A stretch of DNA of 64,000 nucleotides. Source: Hordeum vulgare subsp. vulgare. Its lineage: Eukaryota > Streptophyta > Magnoliopsida > Poales > Poaceae. Each line of letters begins with the position of its first letter. The stretch's first letter is position 1. The stretch is from the NCBI RefSeq assembly GCF_904849725.1, contig NC_058518.1, forward strand, positions 217,446,741 to 217,510,740. The letters run 5' to 3'. The translations under genes and the position numbers were made by a program. Under the pieces are notes generated by a model. The model saw only the letters and a list, made by a program, of their open reading frames with translations, had not been told where the DNA came from and ran no database searches. Positions 12,485 through 23,602 of the stretch are shown one piece after another.

Positions 12485-13830
12485 TATTGGAGATATGCCC
12501 TAGAGGCAATCGTGTATGATGATATTTCCTATGTGATTATGAATAAAGATAGTCCTTGGACATTATCAATGATGTGTAATTAACAAGTACGTGACTTGTT
12601 TGTGAGACTATGCATTGTATGATGAGTGTCCTAAAGAGTCCCTAGTCCAAAGGGTTGTTTGGTTGCGCAACGAGTTAGACTAGGATGTGACATGGTGGAT
12701 GGTCCGGTCTCACTTGCCATGTAGCATTGGATGCTAGCCGCATAATATGACTCAGAAGTATCTGGTTCGATTCGACGTAGTCGAACCCAAGCCAGGATAA
12801 GGTCTCAATTGGATAGTCCCAACCATGAAACGCAACAATAGGTCATATGTGAGTCTCTATTACAACATACGTTCTATGTCCTAAGACCTGAGCAGTCGCA
12901 TGTACTCGGGATGGTGACAGACCTGCTTTGGGTCGACCAAACGCTACTTCATAACTGGGTAGTTACAAAGGTAGGTTTCGGGCTTGTCTAGACCCATGCT
13001 GCGAGACAAGGTCGAGCAAGATGGGATTTGCCACTCTGACAGGAGAGATATACTTTGGGCCCCTCGGGTGATCCGACCTGGATAAGCATGGCCGTGCGAT
13101 GAGGATTATGAGTGATTCGAATGGTGGTCAGATTCACTGGAACGATAAAGAGGTCGTGCGGAAACAAGGATGACCATATCACCTTGATCACGACAACGTA
13201 TATCGTGTGGCAAAGGGAACATAAGTATGAAGTATAGGTTCGCCTAACCAGCTTCATCGGACACTTGGAGTCGGCACGTCTTGCTAGAGACCGCTACCCA
13301 CTAGCCGAGTTGGACGTGGTGTGACTCGCGACCAAGTGAAAGAGAACCTAAAGGGTCGCGCGCTAAAGGGAAGGAACACGTGGGCTTTAGGGTTTGTGCG
13401 AGGCCCAAGAGTTGATCCTATGCTGGACGCTTATATATAGTGGAGGTGCGGCACACCTGTTGCGGATCGCTAAGGCACTGTTATTAGGGTTTCGTGTGAG
13501 TTGCGAATAGCCACCTACACCCACCGCCGACCGTGTGATCAGACCTAACAGTCTGCCGCACGGTGTGTTCGTCCTACACGTGCGGATACCATTAGAGGCG
13601 GTGCAATGGCGCCGCTCTGGCGAGCTTGTACGCGGGATCCGGCGACCGGAGGGAGCACGAACAAGGAGGAGACAAACCACGCGGACGCGCTGCCCCAACT
13701 CTACTTCCACTGCACGAGACTGCGCCTCTAGTGGTAACGATCTGTGATCCATCTCCATAGCATGTTCTTGGATGTTCTGCGTGTAGGAATTTTTAATTAG
13801 CATACAATGCACCAACGGTAGATCCCAACA
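12485..13830 (+). repeat. 3' LTR of the Copia element (1,346 bp)
   Basis: The LTR follows a purine tract (agtgggaga, 12,475-12,483) and runs from tattggagatatgccc to gatcccaaca. The first dinucleotide is TA rather than TG, a point mutation of the usual end. The beginning (ATATGCCCTAGAGGCAAT) is shared with the Angela/BARE1-type LTR at 48,653. A TATA-like sequence (tatatag, about 13,434) is present. The target duplication cannot be checked because the 5' end is outside the window. Confidence 0.8.
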
Positions 13831-14880
13831 CTTCCGAGTCCTCCCGGTGCTCGATGTCACTCGCCACATTGATGGGTGCATGGTCAACTGCTAGGATGGA
13901 ACTGACTAGCCGTGTAAAAGCCTGCCGAGTGGCGGAGTGAGAACTAAAAACGAACATGACAAGCAACAAAGAAGTTCACACAGTTCATGCACGTGAAGCT
14001 TTTCCTCATTCGGTGGTTGCTTTCGTGAGAAGGGAGGCACCAACCTCGTGCCTTTGGGATTGTCTTGCGCAGGTGTTATGTCCTTGAGCTTTTCCTCCAG
14101 CTGCTCTCCGCAGGTCTCCTTCGGATGAACGCGGGTTGAGTCATCCGAACCGCTATACATCCAAATGGGATGAGCCCTAGCCTATTGAGGATGGATACTT
14201 CGGTAGAAAAAGACTTCCAGAAGGTCCATCATGTTGATGTTCTTTCTCAACAACGCAACCAATGTTATCACCACGATATCTACATATGCCCTCTCTTCCT
14301 TCGACACGGTCAATGAGGGAGCCGATTGAGTTCGCTCGGGCGAATAAGGCTGAAGGCCCAACTGGCCCTCACCGACTGGGACATCTTGACAATAGAACGA
14401 GGAGTCTTGCCAACCCTTCATTCTGAGGAAAACTAGTCTTGCCCGTGAGCTGTATTCCTAAACCCTCACCGAATTGCACTACATGTGTCTTTCCCCGTTA
14501 TTGAGAAGACTTTTTCACAGTCATCACTCGGCACGTGAACAATTTCTTGAATAATCCCCAGTGCAGGTAGCACCCGAGGAAATTCTCTCATAGAGATACA
14601 AAAGCAGCTATGTACGAGACGACATTAGGGGGAAGATGATGAAGCTACACACCGAAAAATTCGAGGAAAGCATGGAAGAACGAATGCGGGGGCATGAAGA
14701 AACATCTTTCCACATGGGTAACTAGGAGCACCCACTCGTCACCCCTAGGTGTAGTGTCTAGGTCATCTTCATCCACAATCCCCGAGCTGCCCGGAAGCAC
14801 TAGGACTTTGCTCTCCAGGTCCACCATGCAATCCTTGGAGACTTGGGACAACATCCAGTCACCCTGAATCTAGCCTGGTG
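13831..14880 (-). pseudogene. Antisense accessory ORF of a Tat-type element (putative gypsy-type transposon domain, PF04195-like)
   Basis: On the minus strand, pieces in successive frames resemble the plant 'putative gypsy type transposon' family. These are RGDEWVLLVTHVERCFFMP then HSFFHAFLEFFGV (14,645-14,800), LHHLPPNVVSYIAAFVSL, GWQDSSFYCQDVPVG (about 14,370-14,420), and HPIWMYSGSDDSTRVHPKE (about 14,110-14,170). Many stops break it, for example after EFFGV and after SIHPQ. It ends abruptly at the Copia LTR boundary, so its C-terminal part is displaced. The biochemical role of this family is unknown; its antisense placement in Tat elements is established. The likely start is ATG 14,854 or just upstream. 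Confidence 0.6.
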
Positions 14881-15701
14881 TTACCGTCCCGGCACTCGAA
14901 GAATAACCGCACAAACCCTTCGTGGCCCGCTCGACCTTCGTTGTCGCGCCTTTCGCTATGCTACGAATTGGGCGGGCGACGTGGGAAAACGATAGAGGTG
15001 GCAACCGCAATGTTCAAGAGAGGGAACGAGGGAAACTCAGATCTGGTGGCATGATTCCCTTCCCTCGCCAACTCAGCCTATTTATATGCTACAGAAAGAC
15101 GCCCCATCGAGTACTCCGCCAGCACAAGGAAAATCTGCACGATCTCGGTGACAGCGTTCCTGTAGCACGACAGACATTTCACGCGCAGAAATCGAGGCAC
15201 CCCTCCAATACTTCCACTACCCATGTTGCTCCTGATTCCACTTCCCCAGCATGCTTCATCGATTCAAAAAATCGCGGGGAATCCGCTCCCCGTCATGACC
15301 CGAAACGATTCCACATCTATTGCGCATAATGAGTTTAGTCGAATACCCTGCCGCTAGTCCTTCCATGGGACCACAAGCATTCAGACAACACAAGAAGGCA
15401 ATCAGATCGCGTGCACCACAGCGCGAGTGGGACCTGTCCTACCTCACCGAGTGGACAACCGGAACCCCGAGCTCGCGATCGTTCGAGTCATTGAAATTAC
15501 CTTGTCGAAAGGTATTCAACTATTGCCAATTGGAAGCGTACCGACATGTTCCAGCATTCAGAATCTTTCACTCTTGAATCTGTAGAGCTTTACTTAGAGC
15601 CTAAGTGACATAGTCGTGATCTACAACCTTGATGTCCCCGAGACACCGAGGGCACAAGCGAGTGCCTTCCAATCGGCTAGTAAGACCTCAACTGATTCGG
15701 G
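13831..15701 (+). mobile_element. Left fragment of an outer Tat-type Gypsy element (antisense ORF and downstream region)
   Basis: This stretch is split on both sides, by the Copia at its left edge and by the second Tat element at 15,702. It holds an antisense ORF of the kind found between pol and the 3' LTR in Tat elements, then about 0.8 kb of GC-rich sequence. Its continuation after the insert is 32,676-33,273, which has LTR promoter-like and end-like features on the plus strand. The plus orientation and the link between the two halves are inferred. No pol of this element is in the window. Confidence 0.5.
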
Positions 15702-16517
15702 TGTCGGTGTTCTTGGAATGGGGGTACCCGGACCTTCCTGCGTGCGGCCCAGGGCTGGCCCACAGGCCCGACACCACTCAAGGCAAGGCCCTTGCGAGGG
15801 ACCAAGCCTCGCGAGAAGGACCAGCTTCAAGACCCACAGGGGGCCTCCTCATGACTCCTCCTGAGCGGCGGAGATTCTGAGGCCAGACCCAGTCTCAGGG
15901 GTCAAGGGTGAAACGGGGAATGGACAGGCGAACAGCGGATTGCGGGAGGGTGTAGTTTCCCCTTTTGGGCAAAGGAGGGAAGGACATTCGCGGGTTGCCA
16001 AGGCATCTCCCAAAGATTTCCATTCTGGTGCAACAAGGCCATCACCCCTCGACCACTTTGTAAGCAAAGACCATTTTTGGACAGGGGGAGTACGTTCCTC
16101 TGTTCCCCTTTAAATGTGGACATTATGGGATCCCTTCCCGCCCTTGCGATAAGGGAAGAGAACCCGGGCCGCCGCTATATATAGAGGATAGGTTACTTCG
16201 TAGACGGGGATCCGATTCATTCCTTCGCGCACTGGCACCACACAGAGGCCACCCAGCCTCCGTAGGCCCTCGAACAATGTACTAGTTCACCCACCAACCT
16301 ACACGAGAGGCAATCCACCAAAGAAGGAGTAGGGTATTATGCTTCTCAGCGGCCCGAACCTGGGTAAACTGTCGTGTTCTATGTCTTCCTCACCATCGAG
16401 TGAGTTCTCTGCTATCCCCAACGAGTAACGAGTCAGGCAAACTAAGGATGTCAAGTGGCCTCCGCACACGCCCCTGTGTTCGAATATTTAGGGTTTTGCG
16501 GAGCCCGAAATCCGACA
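15702..16517 (+). repeat. 5' LTR of Tat element (816 bp)
   Basis: It begins tgtcggtgttcttggaatgg and ends gcccgaaatccgaca, immediately before a tttggcgcgccagg primer-site-like sequence. It corresponds along most of its length to 31,790-32,670. The partner copy is about 65 bp longer; one difference lies around 32,160-32,210. Confidence 0.88.
16175..16184 (+). promoter_or_regulatory. LTR TATA box
   Basis: CTATATATAG follows a GC-rich block and is conserved in the 3' LTR at 32,328-32,337. It is the likely core promoter of the element. Confidence 0.65.
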
Positions 16518-16537
16518 TTTGGCGCGCCAGGTAGGGG
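16518..16537 (+). other. Primer binding site region of Tat element
   Basis: The sequence tttggcgcgccaggtagggg directly follows the LTR end, as in other grass Tat elements. I have not assigned the tRNA. Confidence 0.6.
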
Positions 16538-16855
16538 GTGCGTGTCGGAGCCTCCACGCCAACAGCAAGAGCCAGACCTCGACTCGGCAATTCCATTGCA
16601 AACACGACCACCGACAGCCGCTAGTCCCCGGCGGCTGACGGCGAGCGGGCAAGAAGGGCCGCCCCTGCAGTCGCCTGCATTCTCGGCGGATCGCAGACGC
16701 CAAATTTCGGACGTCACGTCAAACGTTTCCTACAACGCGAGGGGTCGGTTCACCCAAGGCCCGAGCCCGCGGAACACCGCATATGGACGGAGGTCAACAT
16801 CACCTTCGGCCCCGACGATCACCACAAGGCCACGACGGCCTCCGGGACACTTCCT
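16538..16855 (+). pseudogene. Residual gag-to-protease linker of Tat element (most of gag deleted)
   Basis: Only about 0.3 kb separates the primer site from the protease, whereas Tat gag usually needs more than 1.5 kb. The remaining peptide in one frame is Pro/Arg/Ser-rich (for example SPRRLTASGQEGPPLQ). In another frame it becomes VNITFGPDDHHKATT just before the protease, a recognisable Tat linker. No capsid or zinc-knuckle motif is visible. A large internal deletion of gag is therefore inferred. Confidence 0.6.
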
Positions 16856-17380
16856 GTGATGTGCACGTCGACCATATGCGGCATGGCCGACTCCAAGACC
16901 CTCATCGATGGTGGCGCAGAACTCAACATCATCTCAGTAGAGACCTTTGACGCGCTGCAGTTGACCCAAGAGCATCTAATGCCTTCAAAGCCCTTCTCCA
17001 GGGTGGTGGCGGGATCTGTCGCCCTTGTGGGACAGATTCGCCTCCCCGTCAGTTTCGGCACCCGCTCCAACTTTCGCACTAAGAAGATCGACTTCGACGT
17101 CACTCACATCCACCTTTCGTGCAACGTAATACTCGGCTACCCCGCCCTCACGCAGTTTATGGTGGCAACGCACCCAGGTTACAACGTCGTTAAGATGCCC
17201 GGGAGCGGCGGCGTTCTCACCGTCGTGGGGGACATCAAGGAAGCATCTTGGGCCCTCGAGCTCTCCCACAAGGCTGCGGCCGTGGCACGTGCCATACTCA
17301 CGGGCGCGACGTGCACCGCAGAAGACCCTAGGGACGTCCCCGCCGTTGCACCCATGAAAAAGAAGAAGTTGTTCTCCTAG
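16780..17380 (+). pseudogene. Tat aspartic protease region
   Basis: The open segment from 16,856 reads ICGMADSKTLIDGGAELNII. The catalytic Asp is in IDGGA (Asp codon about 16,907-16,909), followed by the conserved VILGYPALTQFM flap and helix region. Retroelement proteases of this family cleave the gag-pol precursor inside particles. This domain still looks well formed and lacks internal stops until TAG at 17,378-17,380. Without gag and an intact pol it can have no function for the element. Confidence 0.75.
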
Positions 17381-17407
17381 GACCGGGGAAAAACAAAGCA
17401 AGTACCA

Positions 17408-18642
17408 GTGGGCGAAAGAAGCTCGACTCCCACCTTCACCATCGGCACAAACCTCCCCCAAGACGAAGAGAAGGCATTAGTGGGTTTTCTCATGGCGAAC
17501 AAGGACGCGTTTGCTTGGAGCGCATCCGACCTGGTGAGGGTCCCGAGGACGTCATCGAGCACCACCTCATGGTGTGCCCGAACGCGCGTCCGGTGAAGCA
17601 TAAAGCAAGAAGGCAAGCCCCGGAGAAGCAGGCGTTCATCGCTCGGGAGGTGCGCAAACTGAAGGATGTAGGGGTTATTCGAGAGGTGCGCTACCCGGAG
17701 TGGGTGGCCAACGCGGTGGTCGTCCCAAAGAAGTGCAGGAAGTAGCGCATGTGCGTCGACTTCACAAGCCTCAACAAGGCTTGCCCTTAGGACCCATTCC
17801 CGCTACCACGCATCGACCAGATCATGGACTCCACCGCGGAGTGCGACCTCTTGTGCTTCCTGGATGCATTCTCGGGTTACCACTAGATCAAGATGGCGGT
17901 GGAGGACGTCGAGAAGACAACCTTCCTCTCTCCGTGTGGGGTATACTGCTACGAGTGCAAGCCCATCGGGCTGTGGAACGGCGGGGAACCTTCCAGTTGT
18001 TAATGTATATCACTCTGGGACCGCAGCTCGGGCGGAACGCAGAGGCCTACGTCGACGACATCGTGGTGAAGTCAAGGCAGGCAAAGACCATGGTGGAGGA
18101 CCTGGAGGAGACCTTCGCCAGCCTAAGAGAGGTGAACCTGAAGCTCAACCCCGAAAAGTGCGTCTTCGGGGCCCATCAGCCAAAATGCTCGGTTTCCTGG
18201 TGTTGCACTGGGGATCGAGGGAAACCCGGTGAAGGTCAATGCCATAAAAAAGATGAGCGTGCCCACAACCCTCAAGGAAATGCATAAGTTGGCAGGGTGG
18301 GTTACCTCGTTGGGTCGTTTCATCTCCAAGCTCGGCGAGCGGGCCTTGCCTTTCTTCAAGATCATGAAAAGAAAGGGGCCTTTCGAATGGACCCCGGAGG
18401 CCAACGCATCCTTCGATGAACTCAAGCAATACCTCACGAGCCCGCCGGTCATGGTGGCGCCTTGCCCACGGGAGCCTCTTCTCTTGTACCTTGCTGCCAC
18501 ACCCCACTCCGCCAGCACCGCGTTGGTGGCAGTAAGGGAGGAGCGAGCCAGCAAGGGCGCCACTTCGGGGAACCCCGGCGGGCCCCCTCCCGAGGAGTAT
18601 AGGGGCTCACATGGTTCGCGAGCTCCATTCCCCCGCAGATAG
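17408..18642 (+). pseudogene. Tat reverse transcriptase and first RNase H, decayed
   Basis: RT is spread over several frames. EVRKLKDVGVIREVRYPEW leads into a stop (TAG 17,743-17,745), then RMCVDFTSLNKACP with TAG at 17,788-17,790, then DPFPLPRIDQIMDSTAECD and FLDAFSGYH with TAG at 17,884-17,886. The catalytic YVDD is intact at 18,048-18,059 (YVDDIVVKSR) but sits in another frame after a deletion around 17,980-18,010. The thumb and connection (LKEMHKLAGWVTSLGRFIS) and RNase H remnant (LYLAATPHSASTALV) are open from 18,229 to 18,642. DNA synthesis activity is not possible from this copy. Confidence 0.85.
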
Positions 18643-18821
18643 AGGGACCTAAGGCTCAGGCCGCAGGGTCGGGCCATGAGATGATCAGCCCTCCTGAGGC
18701 CCCGACCCCTCCTCCGGATCGTGAGACGCCCTAACCTCCTGAGCTTGCCGAGGAACATGACGCCCCGGGGGCCGCATCCTGGTCGAGAACCCGATGTACT
18801 TCGACAACACGATGCTGCGGG

Positions 18822-19709
18822 ATGCATGCTCAGCTACTCCAAGCAGCAGAAACTCCTTCTAGCGCTCCTCGTTGCTTCACGCAAGCTGCGCCACTACTTT
18901 TAGGGGCACCCAATCAAGGTCGTTTCCACTACCTTCATAACCCAAATGCAGTGGGAAGGGTTGCCGAATTGAACATCGAGCGTCAGTCCTTCAACATCGA
19001 ATTCAACACGACTAGGGTCATCAAGGGAGGGGCCTTGACTGAGTTCATAGCGGAGTGGACGGACGCACCATACTGGGGGCTGGAAGGGAGCCAATCCATT
19101 TCCCTCGGTGTGGCGGCACGTGAGGGATGGACCATGCACTTTCATGCGGCCTACACACGCAGAGCGGCAGGGGCTGGAGTCGTGCTCACTTCCCAGGCGG
19201 GAGATAAGCTCCGCTATGTCGTGCAACTCTGCTTCGAGCATGGGGAGAAGGTCTCCAACAACATAGCACATTACGAGGGCCTCATCGCTAGACTCAAGGC
19301 GGCGGCGGCCTTGGTGATCTGGCACCTTGTCGTGATAGGCGACTCCCAGCTTCTCGTCAACTTCTCCAACAAAGAGTACACGCCCAAGGACGAGCAAATG
19401 GAAGCGTATCTGCAAGAGGTACGTAAGATTGAGAAAAGTTTTCACGGCCTGGAGCTGCACCACATTCCGCGTAGCGAGAACGGGGAGGCGGATGACATTG
19501 CCAAAAGAGCTTCGCGCCGCGAGGCTCAGGAGCCAGGCGTCTTCGAGGAGCGACTCTTCAAGCCTACCGCGATGTCGTCACCCGAGGACTCGGCCCCACG
19601 TGGAGAGGAGATCCCCTCGGCAGCGCTCTCGGGGGCTCCAGACTGCGGCCATGCCTCGGGGGCTCGACTGCTCCTGGCCCTGGAGGCGCATGCTGATGAT
19701 TGGATTTAG
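18822..19709 (+). pseudogene. Tat archaeal-type RNase H (extra RNase H domain)
   Basis: A 295-codon open segment carries RNPNAVGRVAEL-like spacer sequence, then AGAGVVLTSQAGDKLRYVVQ, NNIAHYEGLIARLKAA and VIGDSQLLVNF. It ends with the AD pair in ENGEADDIAKRAS. These are the archaeal-like RNase H marks of Tat elements. The first catalytic Asp expected before AGAG (usually FDG) is lost, reading HAAYTRR; the Glu and the later Asp residues are present. The segment is unusually free of stops compared with the RT upstream. Confidence 0.75.
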
Positions 19710-20935
19710 GAACTCGGGGCGTACCTGCTCCATGCCACATTGCCACAGAAGGAGGAAGACACGGAGCGCATAGAATGACAAGCCTCGGCCAACTTCTTAC
19801 GGGACAGTCATTTTTACTGCAGGCGCCCGAACAAGTCGTGTTGTGGCGCATTTCTAGGGAGCAGTGGCAAAAACAACTTGTTGACATCCACGGAGGGAAC
19901 TGCGGGCATCACTCCTCTTCGTGCACGATCGTAGTTAAGGAGTTCAGGTCGGGCTTCTACTGGCCTACAACATTGGACGACGCCACTGAGTTGGTCCGGT
20001 CTTGCGAGGCCTACCAATTCCACGCCAAGCAGATCCACCAGCCCGCGCAGGGCCTCCAGACCATTCCACATTCCTGGCCCTTCGCGGTCTGGGGGCTGAC
20101 CATACTTTGGCCCTTCCCGTGGGCGGAGGGCGGCTTCCGTTACGTGTACATAGCCATCAACAAATTCACCAAGTGGGCGAAGGTAGAGCCCGTGGGCACC
20201 ATCCCGACAAGGTCGGACGTCAAATTCATCAAGGGCCTCGTGAGCCACTTCGGCGTCCCCAACCGCATCATCACGGACAATGGTTCGCAGTTCACCAGTC
20301 AGCTCTTCAAGGTTTACTATGCTAACCTAGAGACGCAGGTATGCTACCCATCAGAGGCCCACCCGTGGAGCCATGGCTAGGCGGAGCGCGCCAACGCAGA
20401 GGTCCTACGGGGCCTCAAGGTGAGCACCTTCAATAAGAAGCTTGAAGCTTGCGGGCGAGGTTGCGTCGATGAGCTCCCGTCAGTGCTGTGGTCCATCCGC
20501 TCCACCGCGACTAATCCCACCGACGAAACCCTGTTCTTCCTCGTCTACAAAGCCAAGGAAATCCTTCGCCACGAGATCAAGCACCGGTCCCCGCGGGTCA
20601 TGGCGTTCGATGAGGAGCGTCAGGAGGCTACACGGGGGACGGACCTTGTTCTTGGAGAGGAGGCGCGCCGCCGGGCCTCACTCCGAGCCGAGAGGTACCA
20701 CCAGGCCTTACGGTGCTATCACTGCCGCAACATCCGCTCCAGGACCCTTGAAGTCAGCGACCTCGTCCTATGGCTGGTTTTTTCCACGGAGGGCTTGCAA
20801 GCACTCACCCATCTGGGAGGGCCCGTTCATGGTCGTCCATGTCTCCAGGCCTGGCACCGTGCACCTGGAGACTCAAGACAGAGTTCCCATCAAGTACGCT
20901 TGGAACATCCAACATCTCCGGAATTCTACCCGTGA
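19700..20935 (+). pseudogene. Tat integrase, decayed
   Basis: The zinc-binding HHCC module is visible as VDIHGGNCGHHSSS and then SCEAYQFHAK, with the second Cys replaced by Tyr-Gln. In the catalytic core the first Asp is missing (GLTILWPFP, where the family has G-M/V-D-I). The second Asp is present in TDNGSQFTS (about 20,274-20,300). The Glu-containing motif reads HG*AERANAEVL with TAG at 20,378-20,380. The C-terminal part continues from 20,420 (VLWSIRSTATNPTDETLFFL, SDLVLWLV). Strand transfer activity would be absent. Confidence 0.85.
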
Positions 20936-21696
20936 TGCCTCTACACCACCTCTGCATCGTCCTTCAATCCTTCCGGAACCTACTTCATCCCGTGACACTG
21001 TCACGTAATAATGAGTCGAGGCTATATACACCCAGGGCCTCCCGCGTACGCGGAGGGGGTCCATCCCACGCCTAGTGGCAGCCCTACGCTCCGCACTGCG
21101 GAGAAGACGGAGGCAATCAACTCAGGCTGCCAATGATTATGGTCGCAGCTGGCAATGAAATCAACTCAGTCCACCAATGAGTCGGGGGTAGGGACACTCA
21201 CAAGGCCAAAGCGTCCTCACAACATCCCAGATACACCCCCACCGTTACACTCTCATATAATAATGAGCCGAGGCTATATACGCCCAGGGACCCCCAAGGA
21301 CGTGGAAGGGGTCCATCCCACGCCTAGTGGAAGCCCTATGCTCCGCGCTGGGCGGAGACGGAGGCGGTGAATAGATTAGGCGCCGGACACAACTTTTATT
21401 TGCTTTCTCTGGCTTGGATTTTCTGACATTTTAAAAATCAAACTCGGGGCTTTCCCAAATGAAGTCTTTGCGAAAACTCATTTTTCTTCGCCGTTCTTTG
21501 TAGCGCACTTTCTTCCTATGAGTCGAGCATTTGGCTGCCCACCCCTCGCTTGTACCCCACGAGCTAGGGCTGGGGGCACATAGCCGGCACCTCTCCAAGG
21601 CCTTGGCGCCTACACCCTCGTGTGGCACTCACGAACGAGTCGGCATACTCACACCATCTGATACCCGCTCAAGAGTCCCATTCACGGCTCAGCGCG
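20936..21696 (+). other. Untranslated region downstream of Tat pol
   Basis: No coding is recognised. The stretch contains a two-copy tandem repeat (21,006-21,370) and then 330 bp without features, up to the GCGCG target site of the Athila-type insertion. Confidence 0.6.
21006..21370 (+). repeat. Two-copy tandem repeat (period about 252 bp) downstream of Tat pol
   Basis: A block starting taataatgag at 21,006 recurs at 21,258. Both copies share gaggctatatac, gggtccatcccacgcctagt and gcggagacgg-like ends, and the second copy stops at about 21,370. Tandem repeats between integrase and the 3' LTR are common in Tat elements. The imperfect hairpin-like ctccgc...gcggag arms occur in both copies. Confidence 0.75.
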
Positions 21697-23368
21697 TGAT
21701 ACGTCTTAAATGTATCTATAATTTTTGATGGTTTCACGTTGTTATCTTCCCTTCTTTGTATGTTTTGCGTATCTTTTTATATCTTTTTGCGACTAACTTA
21801 TTAATTCAGTGCCAAGTGCCAGTTCGTGTTTTTTCCGTGTTTTTGACTATTTTCAGATCTGATTTTGGAACGGAGTCCAAACGGAATAAAAACCCCGAAA
21901 TGATTTTTTCCCGAACAAAAGAAGACCAGGGAGCCTTTGGGCCAAGCCAGGTGGGCCTGAGGGAGCCCACAAGCTCCCACCACGCCACCAGGGGGGGTGG
22001 CGGCGGTGGGCAAGCTTGTGGCCACCCAGGCCGCCCCCTCACCTAGATCTTGCACCTATATATTCCCAAATATTCCGCAAAAAATCAGGGGAGCCTCGAA
22101 AATACTTTTCCGCCACCGCAAGCTTCCATTTCCGCGAGATCTCCTCTGGAGACCCTTCCCGGCACCCTGCCGGAGGGGACTTTGGAGGTGGAGGGCTTCT
22201 TCATCATCATCATCGCCCCTCCAATGACTCGTGAGTAGTTCACTTCAGACCTACGGGTCCGTAGTTAGTAGCTAGATGGCTTCTTCTCTCTCTTGGATCT
22301 TCAATACAAAGTTCTCCATGATCTTCATGGAGATCTATCCGATGTAATCTTCTTTGGCGGTGTGTTTGTCGAGATCCGATGAATTGTGGACTTGTGATCA
22401 GATTATCTATGATATATATTTGAGTCTTTGCTGATTTCTTATATGCATGATTTGATATCCTTGTAAGTCTCTCCGAGTCTTGGGTTTTGTTTGGCCAACT
22501 AGATCTATGATTCTTGCAATGGGAGAAGTGCTTGGTTTTGGGTTCTGCCATGTGGTGACCTTTCTCAGTGACAGTAGGGACAGCAAGGCACACATCAAGC
22601 AGTTGTCATCAAGGGTAAAAAGATGGGGTTTTTATCATTGGTTTGAGATTATCCCTCTACATCATGTCATCTTGCTTAAGGCGTTACTCTGTTCTTATGG
22701 ACTTAATACACTAGATGCATGCTAGATAGCGGTCGACGTGTGGAGTAATAGTAGTAGATGTAGATAGTATCGGTCTACTTGTTTCGGACGTGATGCCTAT
22801 AGAAATAATCATTGCATAGATATCGTCACGACTGTGCACAGTTCTATCAATTGCTCGACAGTAATTTGTTCACCCACCGTCTACTTGCTTTCATGAGAGA
22901 AACCACTAGTAAACACTATGCCCCCCGGGTCTATTCACATCCATCGTTTACAACTCCGCTTTTACTTTGCTTTGTTACTTTGTTGCTTTCAGTTCTCACT
23001 TGGCAAACAATCTATAAAGGATTGACAACCCCTTCATAGCGTTGGGTGCAAGCTTTTGTGTTTGTTCAGGATCTTGAGATACTCTTCCGCCGGATTGATA
23101 CCTTGGTTCTAAAACTGAGGGAAATACTTACCGTCTCTGTGCTACATCACCCATTCCGCTTCAAGGGAACACCAACGCAAGGCTCCAAGGCCATGGGGGA
23201 AATCCTTTGCATACTTGCCTAGGAAGTCCTTTAAGGCGTAACCTCCATAGAAATATCAAGCCAAGTATTCTCCCGTCGACATGCCTATCTCTGGCGCTGT
23301 TGGAAGGTCTTTTGTGCAGTAGCAGAAGTATTTCTCGCACTATTGCCAGGGATACACAGCAAACATCA
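21697..23368 (+). repeat. 5' LTR of Athila-type element (1,672 bp)
   Basis: It starts tgatacgtcttaaatgtatc and ends gcaaacatca. It carries a TATA-like ctatatattc at 22,056-22,065 and an in-LTR purine/pyrimidine-rich GC segment upstream. It is full length compared with its shortened 3' partner. It contains the primer-site-like tctggcgctgtt and tctcgcactattgccaggga sequences (23,290-23,352), which look like partial duplications of the primer-site region inside the LTR end. Confidence 0.88.
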
Positions 23369-23378
23369 GAAGTATTTC

Positions 23379-23396
23379 TGGCGCCGTTACCGGGGA
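23379..23396 (+). other. Primer binding site (tRNA-Asp type)
   Basis: TGGCGCCGTTACCGGGGA lies 10 bp after the LTR end and differs by one base from the usual TGGCGCCGTTGCCGGGGA of Athila-type elements. Confidence 0.85.
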
Positions 23397-23602
23397 GGAG
23401 AAATCAAGATCTATCCAAGTAGGTCTCACAAACTCTTCTCTTGCATTTACTTTTGTTGCCAGTTGTCTCTCGTTTTCCTCTCCCCCACTTCACATTTTCT
23501 GTTTTCATTCGCCTTTCTCCTTCGCCGTTTTCTTTTGCCCTTGTCGTTTTCCTTTGCTGTTTTCATGCTTGCTTGTGTGCTTGTTTGTTTGTTGAAGACA
23601 TC

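Larger units (their letters stand above)
8616..13830 (+). mobile_element. Ty1/Copia retrotransposon, 5' end missing from window
   Basis: The order leader, gag, protease, integrase, RT, RNaseH, purine tract, 3' LTR is clear on the plus strand. The 5' LTR and primer site are not visible because the long-LTR element (to 8,615) has inserted in the leader about 75 bp before the gag start. The 3' LTR starts with a TATTGGAGATATGCCC variant of the usual TGTTGG start. The element lies inside the antisense ORF of an older Tat-type Gypsy, whose sequence resumes at 13,831. Confidence 0.85.

Noticed and set aside
14922..15329. 135-codon plus-strand ORF
   Set aside because: No motif; lies in the region upstream of a Tat antisense ORF and continues into non-coding LTR-like DNA.
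22480..23039. Plus-strand ORFs with hydrophobic stretches
   Set aside because: Entirely inside an Athila-type LTR; the segment is deleted in the partner LTR, as expected for non-coding DNA.
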